A DNA stretch of 64,000 bases from Spartinivicinus poritis (GTDB lineage: Bacteria; Pseudomonadota; Gammaproteobacteria; Pseudomonadales; Zooshikellaceae). Made by a program: the position numbers and the translations under genes. Under the pieces are notes generated by a model. That model saw only the letters and a program-made list of their open reading frames with translations. It did not search any database and was not told the DNA's origin. The DNA lies in the NCBI RefSeq assembly GCF_028858535.1, contig NZ_JAPMOU010000005.1:62001-126000 (forward strand), in the 5' to 3' direction. Below, one piece after another: positions 45,267-53,116 of the stretch (the first letter of the stretch is position 1; each line of letters begins with the position of its first letter).

Positions 45267-46064
45267 GTGAGAGTTTGGGCGGTATCTAATCAAAAGGGTG
45301 GAGTGGGTAAAACCACCACAGTTGTTACTCTTGGGGGGTTATTGGGCAGTTTACATAAAAAAGTTCTGTTGGTTGATTTAGATCCCCATGCGTCTTTGAC
45401 CTGTTATTTTAAATATGACCCCGACCACCTTGAGCATAGTGTTTTCGACTTATTTCAACATCAGGGAAATGTGCCAGAAAACCTGCCTGGCCAACTGGTG
45501 CTAGAAACCAGTCACCCTAATGTCAATTTTTTGCCTGCCACGACGGCTATTGCTACGTTAGAGCGAAAGCTTGCGGGAGAAGGGGGGTATGGGCTGGTGC
45601 TATCAAAAGCACTTGCTCATCTATGGGAACATTTTGATTTTGTATTACTTGATACGCCTCCCCAATTGGGCGTATTAATGGTGAATGCTTTGGCTGCCAG
45701 TGAACGACTGTTGATTCCGGTTCAAACTGAGTTTTTAGCAATCAAAGGGTTAGAGCGGATGATGCATACCTTGGATATGATTAATCATTCTAGAAAAAAA
45801 CAGCTTCCTTACTTGATTGTACCCACCCTCTTTGACCGACGTACCCATGCCAGTATTGCTGCCTTAAGAGCATTGCGAGCTAACTACCCTGAACAAGTTT
45901 GGCAATCTTATATTCCGGTGGACACTAAGTTTCGCGATGCCAGTGAGCAGGGGATTGCCATTCATGAGTTGGATAACCATTCTCGTGGGGTTAAAGCCTA
46001 TCGGCATTTACTAAAAGATTTATTAAACCTGCAAGCCAAGGTGATATCAAAGGCGGTGAGTTAG
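45267..46064 (+). CDS. parC: ParC-type ParA ATPase for chemosensory array positioning
   Basis: 265 aa with a GTG start; GGGAG lies six bases before it. Deviant Walker A NQKGGVGKTTTVV at residues 8-20, LLVDLDPHASLTCYF, LLDTPPQLGVLM. Belongs to the ParA/MinD class. In Vibrio the homologue ParC recruits ParP and the chemotaxis array to the cell pole; in Pseudomonas the gene is annotated soj/parA. Not a chromosome-partition ParA: no parB and the neighbours are chemotaxis genes. Confidence 0.88.
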   Translation: MRVWAVSNQKGGVGKTTTVVTLGGLLGSLHKKVLLVDLDPHASLTCYFKYDPDHLEHSVFDLFQHQGNVPENLPGQLVLETSHPNVNFLPATTAIATLERKLAGEGGYGLVLSKALAHLWEHFDFVLLDTPPQLGVLMVNALAASERLLIPVQTEFLAIKGLERMMHTLDMINHSRKKQLPYLIVPTLFDRRTHASIAALRALRANYPEQVWQSYIPVDTKFRDASEQGIAIHELDNHSRGVKAYRHLLKDLLNLQAKVISKAVS

Positions 46065-46067
46065 TAT

Positions 46068-47006
46068 ATGAAGCCTTTAGAAGGATCTAAGCCATCAGCA
46101 AATGATACGCTGGAAGATTATTTGAGTGACCTATTGCACGATAATCATGGTATGACTGAGCCAGTTCCGGACAAGCTATTATCAACACAACAAACCCAGC
46201 AAAATGATGGGCATTCGGCAAAAGATGTGAGTTCAGTAACAAAGGAAGCATTAACCACTCAACCACAGGCTCCATCGTCGCAGCAGCCAAAAGCTGTGAC
46301 AGCTACCCGTCAACTTCCTGAAGTATTACTGCCTCAACAAGTATTAACTCCTCCAGTTGAAGCGCTGCAACAGACAATTGCAGCCCCTGAGCTAGATACT
46401 GTTACTGACTTACAAAAGCTGCAAAAAGCCTCTCTGGCTGAGTTAATCATTGCCAAAGCTCAATCGGCGCCTCCCATTACAGCAGTTGAGCAGGGGCGGC
46501 CTGCTTGGGCTGAAAAGCCATTTGAATGCCTGTTATTTAATGTGGCAGGACTCACTCTGGCGGTACCACTGGTTTGTTTAGGTGGTGTGTATCTCTTTAA
46601 TGATTCGGTCACTCAAGTAGTGGGGCAGCCAGAGTGGGTTTTAGGGCTCTATAAACACCATGATCAGTCGCTTTCTGTTGTGGATACTGCCTGGTGGGTG
46701 ATGCCAGAACGCTACAAGACTCAAACCATTGAAAATTATCACTATATTATCAGTATTGATAAAACCCGTTGGGGGATAGCGGTACATGATTTGGCTCATG
46801 CAGTTAGAATCAGTCCTGATGCAGTGAAATGGCGCACTAAGCGAACCCAACGGCCTTGGTTAGCTGGCATTGTGATTGATGAAATGTGTGCTTTACTGGA
46901 TATAGCAAAACTGGCACAACTCTTTGATGAACAAGCTAGCCTGAATCGCTCATCTAATACAGAAGCTACTGATAGCAAAGATGATGGGTATGTTGCCAAA
47001 AAGTAA
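46068..47006 (+). CDS. parP: ParP, CheW-like array-localisation protein
   Basis: 312 aa. The N-terminal about 150 residues are Gln/Pro/Ala-rich and disordered in appearance; residues about 155-300 form a CheW-like domain (FECLLFNVAGLTLAVPLVCLGGVYLF, WVLGLYKHHDQSLSVVDTAWWV, ICIDEMCALLD-type end). In Vibrio, ParP links ParC to CheA and stabilises the array. Here it starts 3 bp after the ParC gene and CheA has matching LID-like repeats, strengthening the assignment. Confidence 0.85.
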   Translation: MKPLEGSKPSANDTLEDYLSDLLHDNHGMTEPVPDKLLSTQQTQQNDGHSAKDVSSVTKEALTTQPQAPSSQQPKAVTATRQLPEVLLPQQVLTPPVEALQQTIAAPELDTVTDLQKLQKASLAELIIAKAQSAPPITAVEQGRPAWAEKPFECLLFNVAGLTLAVPLVCLGGVYLFNDSVTQVVGQPEWVLGLYKHHDQSLSVVDTAWWVMPERYKTQTIENYHYIISIDKTRWGIAVHDLAHAVRISPDAVKWRTKRTQRPWLAGIVIDEMCALLDIAKLAQLFDEQASLNRSSNTEATDSKDDGYVAKK

Positions 47007-47074
47007 GCATTTTGATAGCCCTATATTATAGTTAAAGATGCAAACCGGGGAATTATGTTGGAAGAGAGCAGTTT

Positions 47075-47560
47075 ATGGCAACTCATACTACACAAAGTCA
47101 AAGCTCGGAAGATCCCATCCTACAGTGGGTCACCTTTCGTTTAGATGATGAAACCTACGGCATTAATGTAATGCAGGTGCAAGAAGTATTGCGTTATACC
47201 GAAATTGCTCCTGTACCTGGTGCGCCTACTTATGTGTTGGGTATTATTAATTTGCGGGGAAATGTAGTTACTGTCATTGATACTCGTCAGCGGTTTGGTT
47301 TGCAACCGGCGGAAGTAACAGACAACACCCGGATTGTCATTATTGAAGCAGAAAAACAAGTTGTAGGGATTTTGGTTGATAGTGTGGCTGAAGTTGTTTA
47401 TTTAAGGCAGTCAGAAATTGAAACGGCACCTAATGTAGGCAATGAAGAAACCGCTAAATTTATTCAGGGTGTTTGTAATAAAAATAATGAGTTATTAATT
47501 CTTGTTGAGCTAGATAAATTAATGTCAGAAGGTGAATGGGCTGAAATAGGAGAGATGTAA
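47075..47560 (+). CDS. cheW: CheW chemotaxis coupling protein
   Basis: 161 aa CheW domain: LQWVTFRLDDETYGINVMQVQ-type start, EIAPVPGAPTYVLGIINLRG, VVTVIDTRQRFGL and VGILVDSVAEVV. Couples receptors to CheA in the array. Last of the chemotaxis genes on this strand, following parP by 68 bp. Confidence 0.95.
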   Translation: MATHTTQSQSSEDPILQWVTFRLDDETYGINVMQVQEVLRYTEIAPVPGAPTYVLGIINLRGNVVTVIDTRQRFGLQPAEVTDNTRIVIIEAEKQVVGILVDSVAEVVYLRQSEIETAPNVGNEETAKFIQGVCNKNNELLILVELDKLMSEGEWAEIGEM

Positions 47561-47603
47561 AAATAAAATAATCGGCCCTGACAGTGAGTCTATACCCAAA
47601 GCG

Positions 47604-47755
47604 TAGGGTTTTTAGGGGCGGCCGTCGAGCAATGAAGCCCCATGAGTTTATGTTTTTATAAATGATTGGGGTGAATGCAGTTAAATGCTCCTGCTTAAAC
47701 TGCATTCCCACCATCCATGGTGGTCAGCGACGACAACAACCCCTAAAAATCATTC
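47604..47755. repeat. Multi-hairpin palindromic intergenic element
   Basis: About 145 bp with nested perfect inverted repeats. Outer arms are TTTTTAGGGG (47609-47618) and CCCCTAAAAA (47740-47749); inside them CGTCG (47623-47627) pairs CGACG (47728-47732). Internal hairpins are CCCCA (47638-47642) with TGGGG (47667-47671), GAATGCAGTT (47673-47682) with AACTGCATTC (47698-47707), and CCACCAT (47708-47714) with ATGGTGG (47717-47723). The layout is cloverleaf-like, as in REP/BIME-type or MITE-like elements. It fills the gap between cheW and the DUF2802 gene. Confidence 0.7.
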
Positions 47756-47766
47756 GAGAAGGGTAT

Positions 47767-48174
47767 ATGAGTGAAATAGCCGGGGCTTATCTAATTGCTT
47801 TTAGCAGTTGTCTCTTTGCCATTGCGGCAGTGATTTATTGTTGGCGACAAAAAAAAATAATAAATAAACAGCAGCTTGCGATTCAACAATTACAACAGGA
47901 TATCAAAGCTGTAGGTGCAGGCGCTATTGGTGTAGGGCAGCGCTTGCAGCAGGTAGAAACCAAGCTGACCAAAACCATTGATCAACAAGAAATGCTTGAA
48001 CAGCGTGATGCTGAACAATTGTCGTATACGCAAGCTAATAAACTCTGTGCAATGGGTGCATCAGTAGAAGAAATCATGGATGCATGTGGGTTATCGAAAG
48101 CAGAAGCTGAGTTAGTTGCGTTGGTGCACAGACCCTCTCCTCACTCGTCTGGATCAGGCAAACGAGGTAGCTGA
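47767..48174 (+). CDS. DUF2802 family membrane-anchored coiled-coil protein
   Basis: 135 aa from the ATG at 47767, preceded by GAGAAGGG; an upstream in-frame extension runs through the palindromic repeat and is rejected. One N-terminal membrane helix (about 7-24), a basic RQKK stretch, a coiled coil (about 30-80) and a small helical C-terminal domain (YTQANKLCAMGASVEEIMDACGLSKAEAELV) typical of DUF2802. Genes of this family often follow cheW in flagellar clusters; function unknown. Its last 34 bases overlap the convergent FlhB-like gene. Confidence 0.75.
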   Translation: MSEIAGAYLIAFSSCLFAIAAVIYCWRQKKIINKQQLAIQQLQQDIKAVGAGAIGVGQRLQQVETKLTKTIDQQEMLEQRDAEQLSYTQANKLCAMGASVEEIMDACGLSKAEAELVALVHRPSPHSSGSGKRGS

Positions 48175-48494
48175 TTGCTATTATTTTGCGGGCTGTTTTC
48201 CTGTTGATTCTTTTCAGTCGTATCCTGCCAACCCTTAGGGTATTTTCCTTGAAGCTTGTACGCAAATGCAATAATTTCAGCGATGGTAAAATACAGTTGT
48301 TCAGGTATTTCTTCACCTAGTTCTAACCCAGCCAATAAATTGACTAGCTCTTTATTTTGGTACAAAGGCACTTCGCATTCGGTGGCGATAGTAATAATGG
48401 CTTCGGCGATTTCGTCAGATCCTTTGGCGGTTACTTTTGGTGCTGTTTCACCATCATAAAATAAAGCAACTGCTGTTTGTTGTGTGTTATTCAT
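48141..48494 (-). CDS. Stand-alone FlhB C-terminal-domain homologue
   Basis: 117 aa matching the cytoplasmic FlhBC/EscU-type domain: AVALFYDGETAPKVTAKG, then VPLYQNKELVNLLAGLELGEEIPEQLYFTIAEIIAFAY. It begins just after where the autocleaved NPTH motif would be and has no membrane part, so it resembles the PTH fragment alone. Such FhlB-type proteins occur near fliK in many flagellated bacteria and may take part in substrate-specificity switching. Start ATG overlaps the fliK stop (TGATG), so translation is probably coupled; a Gln/Asn/Pro-rich tail follows the domain. Confidence 0.85.
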   Translation of the reverse strand: MNNTQQTAVALFYDGETAPKVTAKGSDEIAEAIITIATECEVPLYQNKELVNLLAGLELGEEIPEQLYFTIAEIIAFAYKLQGKYPKGWQDTTEKNQQENSPQNNSNQLPRLPDPDE

Positions 48495-50053
48495 CAGGTT
48501 TTAATATCAATTAAATGTTGCTCAATAAATGTATTTTGTCTGGCGGGGGTGCCTTGTTGGCATGTCAGGGTTTCCACTTGTATGCCTCGTTTAGTTAGTG
48601 CCTGTTGTAGCTCTTCAATGTGCTGGTTGATTGCTTGATAAGTGGCTTGTTGTTCCGCCCAAAAAGAGACGTTTGCTTTATTATTGCGTAATTTCACTCT
48701 GGCATATAACGGTCCTATCGGTGGTAGGTCAAAGCTGAGCTGAAATTGCCAGAGCGTTTCTTGTTCTTCTGTTGATGATGAATGGGGTTGGTTATTTTGC
48801 TTTTGTAATTCTAATTGAATACTGTGCCACTGGCTTTGTATATATAGAGGGATTTCCAATTGCCATTGTTGGATAACTGGGGCATCGGCAGTTGGTGTTG
48901 CGAGTGTTGGTTGCAAGGACATCAGCTGGTTGCTTTGTAGGCGGTAAACAGCCTGCTTTAACAGTTGCACTAATTCCAGCTGTGTATTTGGCTGGGTGGT
49001 AGCGGCTGCAAGCCAGGGAAATTGGTGGCTAAGTGGCTGAGGAATGGTCGTGTATAACTGTGCCCATGGAGATTGTCGAGCTGGACTAGGGGAGGTGTGT
49101 GGTTGGCTGGTTTGGCTCAGTGATTTTATTAATTGTAGTAATAGGCCTTTTAGGTCTTGCGACTCTTTTATTGACTGATAGGTTGTTGCAGGTTGATTGG
49201 TTAGTTTTTGCTCAAAAAATAAGCCGCTGTTTGTTAGCCACTGACTGAGTTCTTTAGGTGTGGTTAATTGTTTTACCGTCGGTAGCTGACTAACGAAGTC
49301 ACTAAATACCTTTGGCACACTATTAGGAAGTAGCTGATTGTGTCGAATGGTTTGTGCCAACTGTTTGAGCACCTGATGAACCGGTAGGCTGTGGACTACT
49401 GTTTGCTGCAATGATTGGTTGAGCGTTAACCACTGGCTTTGTTGGTAGGGCAGACTTTGCAAGTGAATACCTTGATTAGTGCGATATAGGTTAACGATGT
49501 GGCCAGGCAAAATGGGTTGGTCGGTATTTAGCCAAAACACTTGGTTGTTTTGACCAAGCAAAACGGGCAGCAACCGATTACCGCCTTCACCTAAGGGGAT
49601 TGATGTTCTTAGATGAGGGGTAGGTAAACTATCCAGCACTTGCCCTTGTCGGCCAGGCTGCTGTGGGGTAGCTTCTAGTATACGGCTAAGGTTTTGTAAT
49701 TGTTGTTGGGGGCTAGGTAGAGTGACCGCCTGTAATAATGTCAACTGGTTGCCTGACTTGGGTAAACTCACGTGTAATACACTGTTATTTGGCCAGGGGG
49801 TGTTACTGCGAAACCACCAGGATTTTCCAGCCTGGTCTTTTGCCTCAATAATATAATGGCCATTTTGATCTAGCTGTAACAAGTTACTTTGATTGGCAGG
49901 AATAGAAGTGAGAACCTGGCTAACCACAAGGGTATGTCGAGGTGTGTTAGCAGCTGATGTAGAACTTAGCAGGTTGGTGCCTGCTACTGTCTTATTTGCT
50001 GGTTTTGGGGCTGTAGTGGGTTCCACGGGTTTATCAGGAATTAAATCCGCCAA
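48494..50053 (-). CDS. fliK: FliK-like flagellar hook-length control protein
   Basis: 519 aa with a TTG start, supported by AAAAGGA seven bases before it and no nearby ATG. The long N-terminal part is Gln/Ser/Pro/Leu-rich, as in hook-length rulers; the C-terminal about 90 residues form the Flg_hook domain (WQFQLSFDLPPIGPLYARVKL, VSFWAEQQATYQAINQHIEEL). FliK measures the hook and triggers the FlhB switch, so pairing with an FlhB-domain gene is sensible. Sequence divergence of the N-terminus means another fliK could exist elsewhere in the genome. Confidence 0.8.
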   Translation of the reverse strand: MADLIPDKPVEPTTAPKPANKTVAGTNLLSSTSAANTPRHTLVVSQVLTSIPANQSNLLQLDQNGHYIIEAKDQAGKSWWFRSNTPWPNNSVLHVSLPKSGNQLTLLQAVTLPSPQQQLQNLSRILEATPQQPGRQGQVLDSLPTPHLRTSIPLGEGGNRLLPVLLGQNNQVFWLNTDQPILPGHIVNLYRTNQGIHLQSLPYQQSQWLTLNQSLQQTVVHSLPVHQVLKQLAQTIRHNQLLPNSVPKVFSDFVSQLPTVKQLTTPKELSQWLTNSGLFFEQKLTNQPATTYQSIKESQDLKGLLLQLIKSLSQTSQPHTSPSPARQSPWAQLYTTIPQPLSHQFPWLAAATTQPNTQLELVQLLKQAVYRLQSNQLMSLQPTLATPTADAPVIQQWQLEIPLYIQSQWHSIQLELQKQNNQPHSSSTEEQETLWQFQLSFDLPPIGPLYARVKLRNNKANVSFWAEQQATYQAINQHIEELQQALTKRGIQVETLTCQQGTPARQNTFIEQHLIDIKT

Positions 50054-50207
50054 TCCGTTGTCCTTTTAGTACTGATATAGCTTTATCTTAAAGCTATAGC
50101 TTATTTTTTACTGATTGATTACTCCTAAGTGCAAGAGCGGCTTTTGCGGAATATCAATAAAAATGTTTATTAGTGCAAGCTAAGTAAAATGAAACCCTTG
50201 TTATCAC

Positions 50208-50265
50208 TTGGGTCAAATGGCTCCGATGCGTATAATGCCCCACCAGTGGAGGGTGCAATTTTTTT
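50208..50265 (+). promoter_or_regulatory. Candidate sigma70 promoter and early hairpin upstream of ccmA
   Basis: TTGGGT (50208-50213) and a perfect TATAAT (50231-50236) are separated by 17 bases. Just downstream a GC-rich hairpin (GCCCC against GGGTGC, about 50237-50256) is followed by seven T residues (50259-50265). The latter could attenuate transcription soon after initiation. The ccmA start follows about 75 bases later. Confidence 0.6.
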
Positions 50266-50339
50266 CACGCCTTCAGTAGCGGTTACGACGGTTATACAGT
50301 GGCCTGATTGAATAAGCTCAGTGTAGTGAAGGGGTTTCG

Positions 50340-50975
50340 GTGCCAGATTTTCTTAGTGTGCAACAATTAGCGTGTGAACGAGATGATCGTTGGTTGTTTC
50401 AGCAGTTAAGTTTTCAGGTTAATCCAGGTGAAATCTGGCAGGTGGAAGGACCTAATGGTTCTGGTAAAACCACCTTATTGCGTATTTTGGCCGGTTTATT
50501 AGCACCTCAAACAGGTGAAGTGCTGTGGCAAGGGACAGCTATCCAATTGTTACGAGCAAGCTTTCAGCAGTCGCTACTGTATACAGGGCACCAGGTTGGG
50601 GTGAAGGCTCATTTGACGCCAGTTGAAAACTTATCCTGGTATTTGGGCATGTATGGTGATGTATCCAGTCAGGCAGTAATGGAGGCGCTGGCGCAGGTTG
50701 GCTTAACTGGCTATGAAGATGTGCTTTGTCACCACTTATCGGCTGGACAGCTGCGGCGAGTTGCTCTGGCCCGTTTGCAATTGGCTACTCAGCCTCTGTG
50801 GATTTTAGATGAACCCTTTACTGCTATTGATAAAACAGGCGTGGTGGAGCTTGAGCAATTGTTACTGGAAAAAGCCAAAGCAGGTAAGGCCATTATTTTA
50901 ACTACCCATCATCAGCTGAACCTTGATTACCAGCAGCTGCACCATCTTTCATTGCTTGATTATCAGGCTCACTAG
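50340..50975 (+). CDS. ccmA: CcmA, haem exporter ATP-binding protein
   Basis: 211 aa with a GTG start (AGGGG upstream). ABC ATPase: Walker A GPNGSGKTTL (about 38-47), signature LSAGQLRRVALARL, Walker B LWILDEPF, H-loop TTHHQ. With CcmB and CcmC it releases holo-CcmE during cytochrome c maturation. First gene of the ccm operon. Confidence 0.96.
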   Translation: MPDFLSVQQLACERDDRWLFQQLSFQVNPGEIWQVEGPNGSGKTTLLRILAGLLAPQTGEVLWQGTAIQLLRASFQQSLLYTGHQVGVKAHLTPVENLSWYLGMYGDVSSQAVMEALAQVGLTGYEDVLCHHLSAGQLRRVALARLQLATQPLWILDEPFTAIDKTGVVELEQLLLEKAKAGKAIILTTHHQLNLDYQQLHHLSLLDYQAH

Positions 50976-50984
50976 GAGGCAATC

Positions 50985-51662
50985 GTGGGTCTGTTAAGTG
51001 CATTTCAATTGATAGTAAAGCGAGACTTATTGCTGGCGTTTCGCCGTCGGGCTGAGATCGTTAATCCACTGATTTTTTTCTTATTAGTTGCTTCTTTGTT
51101 TCCGCTGGGCATTACCCCTGAACGAAAAATGCTTGCCTTGATTGCACCGGGGGTAATTTGGGTAGCCGCTTTATTGGCAGTGATGCTGTCCTTGGATCAG
51201 CTGTTTAAACATGATTATGATGATGGCTCACTAAGCTTGCTGGTGTTATCACCTGTGCCTTTATTTTGGCTAGCGCTAGCGAAAGTACTGGTCCACTGGC
51301 TAGTGAGTGGTGCACTACTGTTACTATTTGCCCCGATTTTGGCGTTAATGCTACATCTGCCAGATGCAGCCTGGTGGCCTATGTTGGCTAGTTTACTATT
51401 AGGCACGCCTTTATTAAGTTTAATTGGCGCTATTGGTGCTGCCTTAACTGTTGGCTTGAAAAAAGGTGGGGTATTATTGTCATTACTGGTGTTACCGCTG
51501 AATATTCCAGTATTGATCTTTGGCTCGGGAGCTGTGATTGCTGCTACCCAAGCATTACCCTATGAAGGTCAGCTACTGTGGCTGGCTGTGTTGTTAGTGT
51601 TAGGTATTACCCTAGCACCTTTTGCCATTGCAGCAGGGCTGCGGATAAGTGTTTCTGAATAA
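50985..51662 (+). CDS. ccmB: CcmB, haem exporter membrane subunit
   Basis: 225 aa, GTG start with AGGAGG upstream. Six hydrophobic helices; family motifs [18 protein letters not shown] and [16 protein letters not shown]. Membrane partner of CcmA. Nine bases after ccmA. Confidence 0.95.
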   Translation: MGLLSAFQLIVKRDLLLAFRRRAEIVNPLIFFLLVASLFPLGITPERKMLALIAPGVIWVAALLAVMLSLDQLFKHDYDDGSLSLLVLSPVPLFWLALAKVLVHWLVSGALLLLFAPILALMLHLPDAAWWPMLASLLLGTPLLSLIGAIGAALTVGLKKGGVLLSLLVLPLNIPVLIFGSGAVIAATQALPYEGQLLWLAVLLVLGITLAPFAIAAGLRISVSE

Positions 51663-51682
51663 CTGGTATTGACTGTTTGCTC

Positions 51683-52426
51683 ATGAAGTGGACCTGGTTT
51701 CACCGCTTAGGCTCTCCTAAGTGGTTTTTTGAGAAAAGTGGTAAGTGGCTACCCTGGTTGGCTTGGGTTTCCATTGGGTTGCTAACGACGGGGGTTGTAT
51801 GGGGGCTAGCATTTGCACCACCCGACTACCTGCAAGGCAATAGTTACCGCATTATTTTTATTCATGTACCCAGTGCTTTTCTTGCCCAGGCCTGCTATGT
51901 CACGATGGCAGTCGCAGGAGCAGTAGGGTTAGTTTGGAAAATGAAGCTGGCTGATATGGCAGCCAAGTGTTGTGCGCCGATCGGCGCCTCTTTCACGATT
52001 CTTGCTTTGTTAACGGGTGCTATATGGGGTAAACCTACCTGGGGAACCTGGTGGGAGTGGGATGCCCGACTTACCTCAATGTTGATTTTATTATTTCTGT
52101 ATTTAGGTTTTATTGCCTTAGAAAGCGCCATTGATAATGTTCAAACAGCAGCCAAAGCGTGTGCAGTCCTGGCATTGGTTGGACTGGTCAACATCCCGAT
52201 TATCAAATACTCCGTAGAGTGGTGGAATACTCTACACCAGCCTGCCACTTTAAAACTCACTGAAAAGCCGAGTATGGCGCCTGAAATGTTAGTGCCATTG
52301 CTGATATGTATTGCAGGGTTTTATTGTTTTTTTCTAGTGGTCTTTTTATACCGGCTACGTAATGAAATTTTATGGCGAGAGCGGCGCACACAATGGGTGC
52401 GGCTTTGGATGAAGCGGTTTCAGTAG
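51683..52426 (+). CDS. ccmC: CcmC, haem-handling membrane protein
   Basis: 247 aa using ATG 51683; a TTG two codons earlier is possible. Six membrane helices, with the tryptophan-rich WWD haem motif [13 protein letters not shown] (about 110-125) and flanking histidines (FIHVPSA, NTLHQPA). Loads haem onto CcmE. Confidence 0.95.
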   Translation: MKWTWFHRLGSPKWFFEKSGKWLPWLAWVSIGLLTTGVVWGLAFAPPDYLQGNSYRIIFIHVPSAFLAQACYVTMAVAGAVGLVWKMKLADMAAKCCAPIGASFTILALLTGAIWGKPTWGTWWEWDARLTSMLILLFLYLGFIALESAIDNVQTAAKACAVLALVGLVNIPIIKYSVEWWNTLHQPATLKLTEKPSMAPEMLVPLLICIAGFYCFFLVVFLYRLRNEILWRERRTQWVRLWMKRFQ

Positions 52427-52435
52427 GTGTGTTTT

Positions 52436-52618
52436 ATGTATTTTGAGTCATGGCAACAGTTTTGGTTAATGGGGGGGCATGGTCCCTATGTATGGGTCAG
52501 TTATGCGATTGGCTTGATGGTGGTTTTGTATAACGTTTTGAGTCCATGGTTGAAACGTAAACAACTGATTAAAGACACCTTACGAAGTATCCGTCGGGAA
52601 GAGGTAAGCCAGTCATGA
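52436..52618 (+). CDS. ccmD: CcmD, small haem-exporter accessory protein
   Basis: 60 aa from ATG 52436; a GTG three codons earlier also fits. One membrane helix (MGGHGPYVWVSYAIGLMVVL) followed by a basic tail (LKRKQLIKDTLRSIRREE), the classical CcmD pattern. Needed for release of holo-CcmE. Stop overlaps the ccmE start (ATGA). Confidence 0.93.
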   Translation: MYFESWQQFWLMGGHGPYVWVSYAIGLMVVLYNVLSPWLKRKQLIKDTLRSIRREEVSQS

Positions 52619-53073
52619 ATCCAGTACGTAAGCAGCGGCTGTTGGTGGTCATATTTATTGTGCTTGGTGTTAGCTTGGCTGTAGGGTTAGCGCTGTTTGC
52701 CCTGCAAGAGAATGTTAATTATTTCTACTCCCCTCAGCAACTGCAGGCGGGGGAAGCCAAGTTGGATCAAAAAATCAGAGTGGGTGGCTTAGTTGTACCA
52801 GGATCAGTCAAGCGTGACCCTGAAAGCTTGAAGGTAGAGTTTACCATTACAGATCAGCAAGCCACAGCAGTTGTTCGTTATGAAGGTATTTTGCCGGACC
52901 TGTTCCGCGAAGGACAAGGGATCATTGCCTTAGGCAGGTTGTCAGCTAATCAGATTGTAGAAGCTGATGAGGTATTGGCCAAACATGATGAGAACTATAT
53001 GCCGCCAGAAGTACAGGAAGCGCTTGAAAAAGCTGGGCATCCTGGTCGTAACACCCAGGCATCTGCACAGTGA
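52615..53073 (+). CDS. ccmE: CcmE, periplasmic haem chaperone
   Basis: 152 aa. N-terminal signal anchor (about 8-28), then an OB-fold periplasmic domain (IRVGGLVVPGSVKRDP, VRYEGILPDLFREGQGI). Covalent haem attaches to the histidine in LAKHDENYMPPE (about H124), and the tyrosine ligand lies in the same motif. Hands haem to CcmF. Confidence 0.96.
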   Translation: MNPVRKQRLLVVIFIVLGVSLAVGLALFALQENVNYFYSPQQLQAGEAKLDQKIRVGGLVVPGSVKRDPESLKVEFTITDQQATAVVRYEGILPDLFREGQGIIALGRLSANQIVEADEVLAKHDENYMPPEVQEALEKAGHPGRNTQASAQ

Positions 53074-53116
53074 TGGGATGGATAAATAACCTTGTGTCGG
53101 CTGGAGATAAAATAGC

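Noticed and set aside
47662-47766. N-terminal extension of the DUF2802 protein
   Set aside because: It translates through the palindromic repeat; a good ribosome-binding site supports the ATG at 47767.
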